A stretch of DNA of 64,000 nucleotides from Coprinus comatus (GCA_034638255.1 JAWPGT010000050.1:101468-165467), one strand, 5' to 3'; shown: positions 35,301 to 45,999, counted from the first letter of the stretch. Notes: generated from the letters alone by a model not told the origin. Numbers and translations: made by a program.

Positions 35301-36157
35301 AATGTGCTTATTTAGAAAAGATCCTGGAAAGGTTTAAAGTCACTGGCTCTGACCGTGACACCAAGCCGGCGTGAACTCCGCTGCCAGAAGGGTACTATCC
35401 AGTTCCTAACGACAAGCCGATCAACTCCTCCATCCGTTCTAGGTACCAACAGGTGATCGGATCACTGTTGTACATTGCTATTGGCATGTGTCCAGACATT
35501 TCGTTCACTGTGACTAAGCTTAGTCAACATTCTCATAACCCTACGGAAGAACATTTGCGTAGAGCTCTCTACATTTGCAGATACCTACTAGCGACTTGGG
35601 AATACCGAATGACGCTTGATGGTTCTGGTAATGAGGGTTTCATCGCTTACAGTGATTCTGATTGGGCTAGTGATCCTTCTACTCGAAGATCCCAAACTGG
35701 TTATCTGTCCACTGTTGCATCCTGCCTGGTAGCCTGGGCTAGTCGATCACAGAAGACTATTGCGTTATCATCCACAGAAGCTGAGTATATGGCTATTTCC
35801 GATTGTAGTCGTCAGTCCATCTGGATCAGAAGCCTAATGACTAAACTTGGTTTACATAACAATGAACCAATGGATATTTGTGGAGACAATATGGGCTCTC
35901 TTTTTATCGCGCAAAATCCTGCTGTCGAAAAGAGATCAAAACACATAGATATCATTTTCCACTTCATTCGTCAAGTAATTGATGAAAAGAAGGTTCAGCT
36001 CTATTTTATCCCAGGCACTGAGAACCCTGCAGATCTTCTCACGAAGAATCTCGGACATGTGAAGTTTGAATACTTCCATGATAACTATTACGGGTTGGAG
36101 TTTTCTAATCCCACATATAGCGCTGCCAAGCGCTCAAATAATATGGTTCCAACGTAA
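32366..36157 (+). pseudogene. Copia C pol with two TGA stops
   Basis: The frame from 32366 has a protease (Trp-Leu-Leu-Asp-Ser-Gly-Ala-Ser, about 32440), the integrase zinc region (His-Cys-Arg-Leu-Ala-His...Cys-Asp-Gly-Cys) and the D,D,E core (His-Ser-Asp-Leu; Thr-Asp-Asn-Gly-Gly-Glu-Tyr; Gln-Gln-Asn-Gly-Arg-Ala-Glu). The reverse transcriptase (Tyr-Ile-Asp-Asp) and RNase H (Ser-Thr-Glu-Ala-Glu-Tyr) follow. TGA codons at 34814-34816 and 35372-35374 stand where Arg is expected. The C-terminus ends at 36157, shortly before the 3' LTR. Confidence 0.88.
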
Positions 36158-36193
36158 GGCGCTTTATAGCTGCCATGTTCGTATTCAGGGGAG

Positions 36194-36432
36194 TGTTGAA
36201 CTATTATTAGTTCTACAATGACATTCTCGTATGGCATCACGCTTGACGAATATATCTTCATGATCCCTATCATGTGACCTAGTATATTCTTGCACAGACC
36301 ACTGTAAATATATATATAAACTTGTACTCCTGCATTATACACTTCAGTTCCTCTTCTACTAACAACCAATACCCTCAGTAAGTCCAGAGTCGTACCTACC
36401 CATGTTTCATATACTACGCTCTTGTTTTAACA
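36194..36432 (+). repeat. 3' LTR of Copia C
   Basis: 239 bp, the same length as the 5' LTR. A short purine run (CAGGGGAG) precedes it as polypurine tract. Confidence 0.93.
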
Positions 36433-36518
36433 GTCCATGCAAGAACATATTGAGTCACATGTTCATCTAGCGTAATGCCATTAGAGAATGTCATGGAAGA
36501 ACTAATAATAGTTCAACA

Positions 36519-38262
36519 AGCGAGGGTTCGATGAGCCAGAATTCGATCCGACATAGGATGAGTGGTTAACAAATAAGTGGTGGTGAATTTGGGATTTCGG
36601 TTCTCATCAAGACATCGAGGGAGAGGAGTGAGGAGGGAGGAAGTATGTCCAACACGATGAAATTGTAAACCATGAGCCTTCTGGGTACCAAAGATTTTGG
36701 GAGTGATTTGATCTTGTGCTCTTGTGAGTGCAATGGGAGTGGCTGGTTCCAGGGGCTCAGGGGTATTGAGTCAAGAAACAATGACTGGGGATGTGGGTCA
36801 ATTCTTGCAAGTCCAGGAATAGTGTCCCATGGTGTTGCAGAATCGGCATTAGTAGTTAGGGCATGACAATCCAATGTGTCCAACTAATCCACAGACAATG
36901 CAACTGTAATCATAACACTTCTTCTCTTTGTCAGTGAACTAGTTGTAGACCAGTAGGGAATGTCTCTCTTCATGATATCCTCTTTCAACTTGTAAACTGG
37001 GAACCTTCCAAACTGTTGCTCAAAATCCTTGGAACCGATGATCTTATCAGCCAGTTCCCTTAATGACGATGCATAGTGAACTGCTCTTGACGACTCAAAT
37101 GGTGGGTTGGAGATATTTCATAAGACATGGGCCTCTTGTCGGTTTGGGGGATGGTAAAGAGCGGGCGTGGTGTATCAATACGGATATCTGGAACCAAGGT
37201 TGGTGAATGGATGGTCTGGGGTGATTGGATAGGTATTGGGGATGTCGGTAAGGAGATTGGTGGGAGGAACCTGGCTAGCTGGAGGCTGGGGTTCTCACAT
37301 CCAACATTTCTAGGAACATCTGATCCTGTTGGGTCATCTGGTCATGGAGGGTTGGTTGTGGGGGTAGAGGCTTCTGAGATCTCTGATGCACAGGCAAGGT
37401 ACTCAGTAACAGTCTCCCCGAGTTGTCGAATAAAGTATAATTGTGCCAAGCAACCGGGTGCGGAGGTAGGAGCGTATCATTCTGCTTGTGCCGTCGATGC
37501 AATATGGGTGAGGACATTCCAGAGTTCATAGAGTTTCTCGAAATATGGAAGGGTGAGAAACTCAGCATTGGATCCAACTGGTAACTCTCATGGTGCCTCT
37601 CCATCCTTGTGGTAGGAGAGCATGTTTGGATGTCCAACTCCCCTTCTCCAGTTATAGTGATTTCCCCATTCCGATGTACTCAAATTATGAACAGAGGGGG
37701 TGGCAGGTGTGCTTCTCAGGTGAATTTCCATCGCAAATACTGGTTCAGGTGAGTTACCATCTAACCTAGAGGGTGCAGTGGTCAGTCGTTCAATGAGGGG
37801 AGAGACTGCATCTGGGGTTGCAATATGGAGTATGGGGTGAGCAATGGGTATCTCTGTTTGATCCATGGTAGGTGGAATGGCATTGAACCTTGCCAGGACA
37901 ATAGCTGCAGTGAGTTGGGGTTCTTCAATCAGAGTTGTTCCAGGTGGGTAAGTACCATGATTGATAAGAGTGTCAATGTGAAGGCAATTGAGAATGTGAG
38001 GAGGAATGTCTTTGATAGCAGTATCAAGAAGAATTTGAATTTCTGGATCATCCAGTCGAAGTTGGTTAGGATCAAAAGCTGGATTGAGAGCAAGAGGAGT
38101 ATTGATAGCTCCTGTTGTAGATGCAGTTTGAGGGGGTGTGGTTGCTGGTGACAGAAATGTGTTGTTGGTGGTTGAGCTTAGGCTCGGTGTGGAAGATGAA
38201 TGAGAGGAGGGCGAGTATTCAAGAGAAGAGGGGCCTGAGGTGGAGTCTTGTTGTTGGGTCAT
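36519..38262 (-). pseudogene. Gypsy gag-like gene with two CCHC knuckles, decayed
   Basis: The Met at 38262-38260 starts a Ser/Pro/Thr-rich N-terminus and a helical region of about 225 codons open to 37588. Beyond that the frame is broken by stops and shifts. Near 36820-36920 two zinc knuckles remain, Cys-Ile-Val-Cys-Gly-Leu-Val-Gly-His...Cys and Cys-Arg-Phe-Cys-Asn-Thr-Met-Gly-His...Cys. This resembles the Gag of non-chromodomain Gypsy elements such as B. Its ATG overlaps the stop codon of the Gypsy G pol (ATGA), so it belongs to G as a downstream gene or was fused there by deletion. Confidence 0.65.
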
Positions 38263-38864
38263 TTATATCTGCGAGTGGGGGTAGAGAGTGTCTTCTTTGG
38301 AGGAGCCCTTTTAAGTGAAAGGCAATGGTTCTTCTGGTACTCTCCAAACAGTTCTTTTGCTGAATCTGAAACATTCTCTTCTGGTTCCCAAGTATTCTCT
38401 GAGTCAGGAAATCCCTTCCATTTGATCAAATACTTCATCTTGTTTCTACTCCTTTTGTAATTGATGATTGCTTCGACTTCCCAGTGTTCTTCTCCATCTA
38501 TCAAATCAGGGATGGTTTCAGAGGAAGGCTTGTTTGGGTTGATCTCATTTTGAACTGTGGGTTTCAACAGAGCCACATGAAACATATCATAGATCTTCCA
38601 TGAAGTTGGTAGAAGAAGTTGATAAGTCAGAGGTCCTTTGTGTTTTAGGATCTTAAAGGGGCCTTGATGTTTTGGCTTGATCTTTGATGATTGGTATTGG
38701 ATGGGAAGGTTCTTCGCATTTAGATAAACTTCATCCCCTTCATTATAGGTTGGATAATGAGGGCGTTTGACACAAGAAGATATCACTTTAGCTGTGGATT
38801 GATAGGCTAGCAGTGCTTCATGTCTGAAATGATCAAGTTTTCGAACATGATCATCGACTGATGG

Positions 38865-39245
38865 TGTTGAAAGCAATGCGTATGCATGTAGACATAGCAA
38901 TATAATGATACGCACGAAGTGGTAGTTAGTATGTTTGCTTGGTGGAGAGAATAGAGTAAGAGAGAACTTGGTAGTTCGAGAACTGTAGAATACAAGAGAG
39001 AAAGTACACTACTTATATGATAATGAAGTGGTCCGTGCTACGACTAGAAAGGAGTCAGGTGTCTACTATGTGTCAGGTAATTATACATGAAACAGGAGTT
39101 GATACAGGAGTTGAAACACATAGATGAAACACTAACTACAACCAATAAGGAGCTGCCACATAATGCAAAGCGTAATGGAACGATGAAAGTGAAACGAAAT
39201 GAAAATGTCATGTGACTATCTAATAATAGTCCGTATTTTCTAACA
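38865..39245. repeat. Solo LTR in Gypsy G, TSD GATGG
   Basis: 381 bp from TGTTGAAAGC to TTTTCTAACA, with GATGG at 38860-38864 and 39246-39250. Removing it restores the Gypsy G frame between Ser-Val and Asp-Asp-His. No internal element sequence and no other copy in the window. Confidence 0.9.
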
Positions 39246-40378
39246 GATGGTGCACCAGATTCTTCCATAACATTGGGGAAGGATGGTGGATTTGTTCCAG
39301 TCATAATTTTTAGTGGTGATCATTTGTTGGTGGCATGGGGATGGGAGTTGTAACTGAATTCGAGAAGTGGAAGTGCATCGACCCAGTCATTTGGTTGGTT
39401 GTTGCAGTAGATCAAGAGATATGTTTCAATCTCTTGATTAGCTCATTCTGTTGCACCATCTGTTTGGGGATGGTATGCCATAGAAGGTTTCCAGTCAATC
39501 TGGAGCATCTTAAAGAACCTTTGGGCAGCTTTAGAAGCAAAACGAGGATCACAATCTAAGACAATAGTGTTGGGGGTACCAAACCGTTTGTAGACATTGT
39601 CAATCAGGAGTTTAGAGATATTGGTGAAAGTGCAGGTTTTTAATGTTGGACAGAGTATTATCCCCTTTGATAATCCGCGATCTATCACAGATAATATAGA
39701 ATCAAGTTTTCCACAAAGAGGGAGATCGGTGATTAAGTCCATAGCAATATCGCCAAAAACGCATATAGATTTGGATGGAGGAAGTGGTTGGAATGGAGGT
39801 CTTGCAGGGTTTTGATCAATCTTGAATTGTTGGCATTGTGGACAGGCTTTGACATAGTTGGTAATGAAATCGCGCATTCCAGGCCATTTCACTATTAACT
39901 GAATTTGTCTTAATGTTTCATCTATTCCAGGGTGGCCTGCAGAATGGTGATCATGGTGCTGTGCTAGAAGCCATTGTTTCTCCTTCAGAGTGGGTTCTTG
40001 AGCAATTAAGGCAGGTTCAGTTGAAGTGGCGTTTAAGAATAGCTTGTTTGGTAAAACCACAATGTCCACATTTTCTTCGGCAGAGTCAAAGTTATGATCT
40101 GGTTGTCTAGAGAGTGCATCTGCAGCAGGAATTTCTTTTCCTGGTTTGTGTTTTATCACAAAGTTGTATTTCTGCAGTTCAGCCCATGTGTGAGCTTGAC
40201 GACATGACAGCTTCTGCGAATCTTGCCAAAAACAGAGATTGTTGTGATCACTGTGCACAGTTACTATATGCAGTGATCCCAGTAGGTAGTGGCGCCAGTC
40301 ATCAAAAGCTTGTTTGATTGCAAGGAGTTCTTTGTCCGGAGTGGGATAGTTGTGTTCTGCAGGTCCAAGGGATTTAGA

Positions 40379-40884
40379 TGTCACATACCGTGCCACCGAC
40401 CGACCATCCGACAACTCTTCCGACCATCCGACAGTTCCGACTGTCAATCTTGTTATCGGTCGCCGACCTCTTGGACCTTGTTCACTTGTTTTCACCAACT
40501 TCCTGTTTCGTATATCTCCCTTTTCGGTCGGCATCACCTTTTTAGTATGTCGGCCCGTTGTTCTGTTATCTTATGTTTTGATATGTTATATTCCGATATC
40601 GGTAAACAATGTATTTAATCGCTAGCCGCTCCTGTATATTCTTTAGTCTGATATCAACATAGTATCCGCACTCATCTCTGTCTCTGTCTTGTTCCGACTC
40701 TAAGTCAATCTTGTCTCTGCTCTCATTCTCCACTCTCCTCCGTAATTCCTCCCGACATTCTTTCCGACCGTTCGGTCCTCTTGCAAGTGAGGCTAATCGC
40801 AGTATCGGAAGGGCGCAACACATACGTTGAAGCCGAAGCCTCAATCCGACGTCGCTAGCTCATCTCCGATCCCCGTTCTTAACA
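40379..40884 (+). repeat. 5' LTR of Gypsy H
   Basis: TGTCACATACC...GTTCTTAACA, 506 bp. By eye it differs from the 3' LTR at six positions, all transitions, five of them in CpG/TpG/CpA context. Confidence 0.95.
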
Positions 40885-41399
40885 GTATATCAGACTCCAA
40901 GCTTCTGGTACTGTCTCTCTTGTGTCTATGTCTGGAATTACTACTACTGTTCCTTCCCGGTCTGCTCGTGTTCAGGCCGAAGAGCCTGCTCGTGTTCAGG
41001 TTACTACTCCTGCTGCTAGGTCTATTTTTGATACTGGTTCCCCTCTTACCCCTACTCCCGCTGGTTATCGTTCACCGAATCTGTCCCGATCCCACTCTGA
41101 GACCAACATTCGCGGTCGTGGAGGTCTGCCTGCTATTAACTATGGTCATCGTCGAGCTAACAATCAAACTCCGAACCCTCCCGGTGGTTTCCGTCCTGAC
41201 GTTCCGATGGACGAAAACGATAGGGATTCCGATGCCGAAAATCATCCCGAAAATCGCCGTGTTCCTGCCGATCCTGGCAACGGTGTTCTGCGAAACCCCC
41301 CAAATCCACCCGACGGTGGTGATGGTGGCGGTGGTGGCGGTGGCGATGATGATGATGACAATAATGCAGATGATAACAACGAACACCCGAACAATCCCG

Positions 41400-41747
41400 T
41401 GTAAGCGCAGGAACGTAGAGGACGACGAGACGGACGCGACGACGAAGGAATGAAAGGAATCGGTCAAGAAATGAGTGAGATATTAAGCAAGTACTGCAGA
41501 CACTTGTATTAGACTAGAGAGATACAATAACTTCTTAACTACTCACCTGCAGACACTTGTATTAGACTAGAGAGTCTTCATGTGTCTGCAGGACGCTTCA
41601 GTAACGTGTGACGTGACACTGTGATGTCACAGAAAGCGGAAACAATCTACAAGTCCAGAACTCTAAAGAGAATATCCAACCACAACTCTTCTAACCTCAA
41701 CCAACAATAAGTACTGACCTTGGGGACTGTCTAGAGCATTCCTGACA
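41400..41747 (-). repeat. 3' LTR of Copia D
   Basis: On the given strand it runs TGTAAGCGCAGG...CCTGACA. It contains a repeated 'cagacacttgtattagactagaga' block twice. Confidence 0.95.
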
Positions 41748-41836
41748 TACCCCCTTGATCTAGCCAGTCCAGACAAAGGAAGGAAATAAATGGAAAAGAA
41801 AAGAGTGAAGTGATAAAAGAAAAGGAAGAGAAGGAA

Positions 41837-44800
41837 TTATGATGAAAGTCCAAGAAGAGGAACAAAGTGAGAGACTGCCTTTGGTTCAACAGCCTTGGTG
41901 AAGATGTCAGCCAGTTGTTCAGAGGTAGGAACGAAGAGAGGGGAAATGACTTTGTTTTGAACAGCATCACGGAGCCAGAAATAACACAAATCCAATTGCT
42001 TCATACGACCATGGTGTTCAGGATTCTTAGCAACAGTAATAGCGGATTGGTTGTCGATGTTAAGAATGGAGGGGAAAGTGAAGGAATAACCAAACTCGGA
42101 TAGAATGTTGCACATCCACATAATCTCCTTTCCGCCTTCAACAGCCGCAACGTACTCAGCTTCAGTGGAGGAGAGAGTGACTAAACTCTGACGTTTTGAA
42201 GACCAACCAACAGCCGCACCACATACCAAAGTCACATAACCACCCGTAGCCCTTCCAGTCTCTTGACACGAACCATGAGAAGCATCAGAATATGTGATGA
42301 AGAGATCCTCGGTAGCCATGTCACCTTTGTAGACCAGCTTATAGTCCATTGTACCCTTGAGATAGCGGAAGAGATGTTTGACAGCGGCCCAATGTTGAGG
42401 ACCAGGATTGTGATTGAATCTCCCAAGGTAAGAAACAGCAAAGGCAATGTCAGGACGAGTCATGGTGGCCAGATATTGAAGAGCGCCAACAGCGCTGAGG
42501 TAGGGAACATCTTTCATGAGGAGTTTGTCATCTTCAGTGACAGTGACAGTGGAGAGATTGAGTCCAGGAGTGAGAGGGGTCTTCACAGGTCGACAGTCAG
42601 ACATCTGGAAGCGTTCGAGGAGTTCCTTGACATATTTCTCTTGTGAAAGTGAAATGGAGCGATGAGAGGGGTCTTGATCAACCTTAACAGCCAATAACCA
42701 GGAGGTAGAGCCGAGATCTCGAAGTTTGAAGTGAGTAGAGAGCTCTTTGATCGTATCATCCATGGCCTTGTCATCCTTCGAAGCAAGAGTAATATTGTCA
42801 ATGAAAATGGGAACAATAACCTTGACTGGACCTTTAGAGTAGATGTAGATAGAGCTGTCAGATTGGAGTCGAATGTAACCAAGTGAAATGAAGACCGAGT
42901 GAAGTTTCTTGTTCCATTGTCGAGCTGCTTGTTTGAGTCCGTAAAGTGATTTTCGAAGCCTAAAAACCATGTTTGAGTCACCAAAATGATAACCTTCAGG
43001 TTGACGCATATAGATCTCTTCTTCCAGGTCACCATAAGTAAAGGCGGAGGAGATGTCGATAGAGCGTAACTTGTAACCTTCTTTGGCGGCAAGGGCGACA
43101 ATGAGGCGGAGGGAAGCAGGACGGAATGTTGGAGCAAAGACTTCAGTATAATCATATCCAGGACGTTGAGCGTAACCTTTAGCAACAAGACGAGCTTTAT
43201 ACCGTTCGATGGAACCATCAGGATTGTCCTTAATCTTGTAAACCCAACCAGACTTGATAGCTTTCTCACCACGGGGTAAAGGAATAAGTTCCCAAGTACC
43301 ATTCGTCTCGAGTGTAGAGTACTCCTTGTCCATCGCCTCTTTCCACAAATGTGAATCAGGGGAATTCATCGCAGCTTTGAATGATCCTGGATGACCGGAT
43401 GACACGTTACCAGCAAACTCAACTTCCTTAAAACCATTCTTCTCATCAGATACTGAAAACGCGAAATCTTCGTCACTATCCTCAGCTTCAGAGTCAAAAT
43501 AGAGCTTTTGTTGTCGGAGATTCTCTCGAACTTTCCAAGAAGGTTGTCGAATTCGAGAGCCTCGTCTACGGGATGGTGGTTGAGCAGAAGGTGGTTGACG
43601 ATGAGGAGGAGTAGAAGGAGGAGGAGGAGGTGTAGCTGGTTGAATGCGAGGTGTTGGAGGTGGAGAGAGTTTTGGTGAGTGAGGTGGGGATGGTGAAGGT
43701 GAAGGTGAAGGTGGGACAGGTGCCGGAAGATGAATAGGAGCAGCAGGAACTAGAGGTGGAAGTGAAGTGGAATGCTCTACAATACCCCCCTCATCTTCGG
43801 GAAGTGGAACACCTGAGATCGTTGGCGAAGTTGGAGTAGATGATGAAGAGGAAGATGGTATAGAGGATAGGGAGAAGTCAGGAACATTGTTCGTCTTCCC
43901 TTTTGAAAGACCCGGAAAGTAGCGTTCGTCAAAATGAGCGGTTTCGGAGATGATCACCTTTCGAGTTGTTGGATTATAAAACTTCCAACCTTTGTAACCA
44001 GGTTCGTAACCCAAGAAAATACACTTCTCCATATGAGGTTCAAGAGATGTACGCTTATCCTTTTGTATGAAAACATAGGCAGTACATCCCCAGACTCGAA
44101 GGTGAGAGACGTCAGGTTTACGCTTGTAGAAGGCCTCAAATGGTGTGGTGTGAGGAAGTGGGGAAGTAGGAAGGTGATTCCAGACATGAACCATAGAGGC
44201 AATACATTCGCCCCAGAAAGAAGGAGGAAGACCAGATTCCGAGAGCATGGTGGTGATACGTTCACCCATTGTTCGATTTGCACGTTCAGCGAGACCATTT
44301 TGCTGAGGACGATTACGGGTAGAGTGCCTATGTTCAATACCACACCCCATAGTGAAGGAGCAAAAGGCATTGGACATGTATTCACCTCCCTTATCATCTT
44401 GAAGTGCCTTGATCTTCATCCCGAGTTGGTTCTCTACCCATGCTTTGTAGCGTTTGAATGCTTCGAAAGCTTCAGACTTGGCCTTGAGTAATATAACAGA
44501 CCGAAATCGAGTAGCATCATCAATGAAGGTAATCCAATATTTGTAACCTTGAGCAGTAGGTGTAGGAAGAGGACCATGGAGATCAGAATGAATGAGTTCG
44601 AGTGGAGATCGAGTATGGTGGGTGGAGGGAGGGAATGAAGTCGAGTGCATCTTTCCAGCAAGGCAAGGTTCACAAATTGGGTCAGGGAGTGAATCAGAAT
44701 CAAGAGAAATACCAGTAACCAGGTCTTGAGCAATCATCTTCTTCACATCTGAGTAATTGTGGTGAATAAAACGTCTGTGCCAGAGGGAGAGGTCAAGAGG

Positions 44801-45127
44801 GAGTGTAGAGGTGGAAAAAGCAACCTCAGAGGCAATAACTGAGCCATTGAGGTAAGCACAGTTGTCAGAGTCAATGGTGGCAGTGAAGAGAGTAGATCTG
44901 GACTTCCTGAAGGTGATGGAATGGGAAGAGATGTTGATATTGAAGCCTTTATGTCGGGTAAGATGTAGGCAAGATAGGAGGTTGTTCCCTAGGTCAGGAA
45001 CGTGTAAAACCCTCGAAAATTCGACCGGTCTAGCCTTCTTTCCTTTCAGAATAGGCTCAAACACCACAGAACCTATGCCAGCTGAGTAAACCACAGAGTG
45101 ATCAGCCAAGCGAATGGGAATGCGAGA
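41837..45127 (-). CDS. Copia D pol (integrase, reverse transcriptase, RNase H), active site altered
   Basis: One open frame of about 1,090 codons. In order: the second half of the protease, the integrase zinc region (His-Arg-Arg-Phe-Ile-His-His...Cys-Glu-Pro-Cys) and the catalytic core (His-Ser-Asp-Leu-His; Asp-Asp-Lys-Gly-Gly-Glu; Gln-Gln-Asn-Gly-Leu-Ala-Glu). A Pro/Ser-rich linker, the reverse transcriptase (Asp-Ile-Ser-Ser-Ala-Phe) and RNase H (Tyr-Ser-Asp-Ala; Ser-Thr-Glu-Ala-Glu-Tyr) follow. The usual Tyr-Val-Asp-Asp box reads Phe-Ile-Asp-Asn (about 42800), so a metal-binding Asp is lost; the enzyme is likely dead. The frame is offset from the preceding protease frame at a run of seven G (45128-45134). 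Confidence 0.9.
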   Translation of the reverse strand, partial: SRIPIRLADHSVVYSAGIGSVVFEPILKGKKARPVEFSRVLHVPDLGNNLLSCLHLTRHKGFNINISSHSITFRKSRSTLFTATIDSDNCAYLNGSVIASEVAFSTSTLPLDLSLWHRRFIHHNYSDVKKMIAQDLVTGISLDSDSLPDPICEPCLAGKMHSTSFPPSTHHTRSPLELIHSDLHGPLPTPTAQGYKYWITFIDDATRFRSVILLKAKSEAFEAFKRYKAWVENQLGMKIKALQDDKGGEYMSNAFCSFTMGCGIEHRHSTRNRPQQNGLAERANRTMGERITTMLSESGLPPSFWGECIASMVHVWNHLPTSPLPHTTPFEAFYKRKPDVSHLRVWGCTAYVFIQKDKRTSLEPHMEKCIFLGYEPGYKGWKFYNPTTRKVIISETAHFDERYFPGLSKGKTNNVPDFSLSSIPSSSSSSTPTSPTISGVPLPEDEGGIVEHSTSLPPLVPAAPIHLPAPVPPSPSPSPSPPHSPKLSPPPTPRIQPATPPPPPSTPPHRQPPSAQPPSRRRGSRIRQPSWKVRENLRQQKLYFDSEAEDSDEDFAFSVSDEKNGFKEVEFAGNVSSGHPGSFKAAMNSPDSHLWKEAMDKEYSTLETNGTWELIPLPRGEKAIKSGWVYKIKDNPDGSIERYKARLVAKGYAQRPGYDYTEVFAPTFRPASLRLIVALAAKEGYKLRSIDISSAFTYGDLEEEIYMRQPEGYHFGDSNMVFRLRKSLYGLKQAARQWNKKLHSVFISLGYIRLQSDSSIYIYSKGPVKVIVPIFIDNITLASKDDKAMDDTIKELSTHFKLRDLGSTSWLLAVKVDQDPSHRSISLSQEKYVKELLERFQMSDCRPVKTPLTPGLNLSTVTVTEDDKLLMKDVPYLSAVGALQYLATMTRPDIAFAVSYLGRFNHNPGPQHWAAVKHLFRYLKGTMDYKLVYKGDMATEDLFITYSDASHGSCQETGRATGGYVTLVCGAAVGWSSKRQSLVTLSSTEAEYVAAVEGGKEIMWMCNILSEFGYSFTFPSILNIDNQSAITVAKNPEHHGRMKQLDLCYFWLRDAVQNKVISPLFVPTSEQLADIFTKAVEPKAVSHFVPLLGLSS

Positions 45128-45549
45128 GGGGGGGTGTAGTTCCTGAACCAGTGATGGTGGGGAGACATGTGAGATGTAGCACCGGTGTCACAAAGCCATT
45201 GGAAACTTGCATGAGGTTGGAGAGGGCTGGAGGAAGGAAGGGTAGATGTTGCATTGCCAGCAAACTCGGTAATGAAGGTTTCGTTCGTCTCGTCGCACCA
45301 AATTTTGGGTGTCGTTTGCGAAATATGAGATAAACGTGTATGACAAGTTTGACGTGATTTGGACGGTCGGTTGGCGAGATATTGAGCTTTTGCCTTTGCC
45401 TTCTCAAAACTAAAGCATGAAACCTGAGAGTGGCCTGTAACTCCGCAAAAATCGCATTTTGTGGTTGGAAAAGCGGCCTGAGGTAGAGCTGAAGGTTTAG
45501 GAGGAAGGGAGGGATGTCCAGAGGATGAGTGACACATTTTGAAAGCCAT
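45073..45549 (-). CDS. Copia D zinc knuckle and protease part (Gag capsid absent)
   Basis: 158 codons from Met at 45549. After about 30 residues comes Cys-Asp-Phe-Cys-Gly-Val-Thr-Gly-His-Ser...Cys, the Gag zinc knuckle. Then comes the protease motif Trp-Leu-Cys-Asp-Thr-Gly-Ala-Thr-Ser-His-Met. The frame leaves the protease at the G7 run (45128-45134), where the neighbouring frame continues the family sequence. Only about 90 bases separate the primer-binding site from the start, so the capsid domain (normally some 200 codons) has been deleted. Confidence 0.8.
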   Translation of the reverse strand: MAFKMCHSSSGHPSLPPKPSALPQAAFPTTKCDFCGVTGHSQVSCFSFEKAKAKAQYLANRPSKSRQTCHTRLSHISQTTPKIWCDETNETFITEFAGNATSTLPSSSPLQPHASFQWLCDTGATSHMSPHHHWFRNYTPPLAFPFAWLITLWFTQLA

Positions 45550-45637
45550 AAAGTCGTTGTAAAATAGTAGAAAGAGTGTTGAGCAGTAGAGAGTGGAATA
45601 TGTGAATAAATAACGTGTTTCTTGAAGTCCTAAAGCA

Positions 45638-45651
45638 CGGGGCCCATAACC
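45638..45651 (-). promoter_or_regulatory. Primer-binding site of Copia D
   Basis: On the element strand GGTTATGGGCCCCG follows the 5' LTR directly. The given strand here (CGGGGCCCATAACC) is identical over 14 bases to initiator tRNA-Met positions 1084-1097, the anticodon arm. Confidence 0.85.
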
Positions 45652-45999
45652 TGTAAGCGCAGGAACGTAGAGGACGACGAGACGGACGCGACGACGAAGG
45701 AATGAAAGGAATCGGTCAAGAAATGAGTGAGATATTAAGCAAGTACTGCAGACACTTGTATTAGACTAGAGAGATACAATAACTTCTTAACTACTCACCT
45801 GCAGACACTTGTATTAGACTAGAGAGTCTTCATGTGTCTGCAGGACGCTTCAGTAACGTGTGACGTGACACTGTGATGTCACAGAAAGCGGAAACAATCT
45901 ACAAGTCCAGAACTCTAAAGAGAATATCCAACCACAACTCTTCTAACCTCAACCAACAATAAGTACTGACCTTGGGGACTGTCTAGAGCATTCCTGACA
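45652..45999 (-). repeat. 5' LTR of Copia D
   Basis: 348 bp, identical by eye to the 3' LTR; followed by TCCCG target duplication at 46000-46004. Confidence 0.95.

Larger units (their letters stand above)
30121..36432 (+). mobile_element. Ty1/Copia element C, full length but inactivated
   Basis: Two 239-bp LTRs (30121-30359 and 36194-36432) bound it. The flanks GTCCG and GTCCA are a target duplication with one transition. Internal order is gag, protease, integrase, reverse transcriptase, RNase H, as in Copia. The frame is broken at four places or more. The LTRs differ at about four sites, all transitions. Confidence 0.93.
29985..36518 (-). repeat. Older Copia C-family LTR split by Copia C
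   Basis: The LTR parts are 29985-30120 and 36433-36518. Together, minus the 5-bp duplication, they make one 217-bp LTR like that at 19791-20008. It is in the opposite orientation to Copia C. Its outer flanks (TAAGG and AGCGA) do not match, so one side was rearranged after insertion. Confidence 0.85.
41400..45999 (-). mobile_element. Ty1/Copia element D, young, gag-deficient
   Basis: The 348-bp LTRs (41400-41747 and 45652-45999) read identical by eye. The target duplication TCCCG is at 41395-41399 and 46000-46004. On the minus strand the order is 5' LTR, primer-binding site, a short zinc-knuckle/protease frame, integrase, reverse transcriptase, RNase H, 3' LTR. The Gag capsid region is missing. 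Confidence 0.96.

Noticed and set aside
40379..40884. Minus-strand start of a Gypsy G reading frame within this stretch
   Set aside because: The frame only continues by chance into the inserted Gypsy H LTR; the true G sequence resumes at 53378.
41072..41467. Minus-strand hydrophobic frame over Gypsy H gag
   Set aside because: It is the antisense of a Gly/Asp/Asn-rich low-complexity run in gag and crosses the Copia D LTR border.
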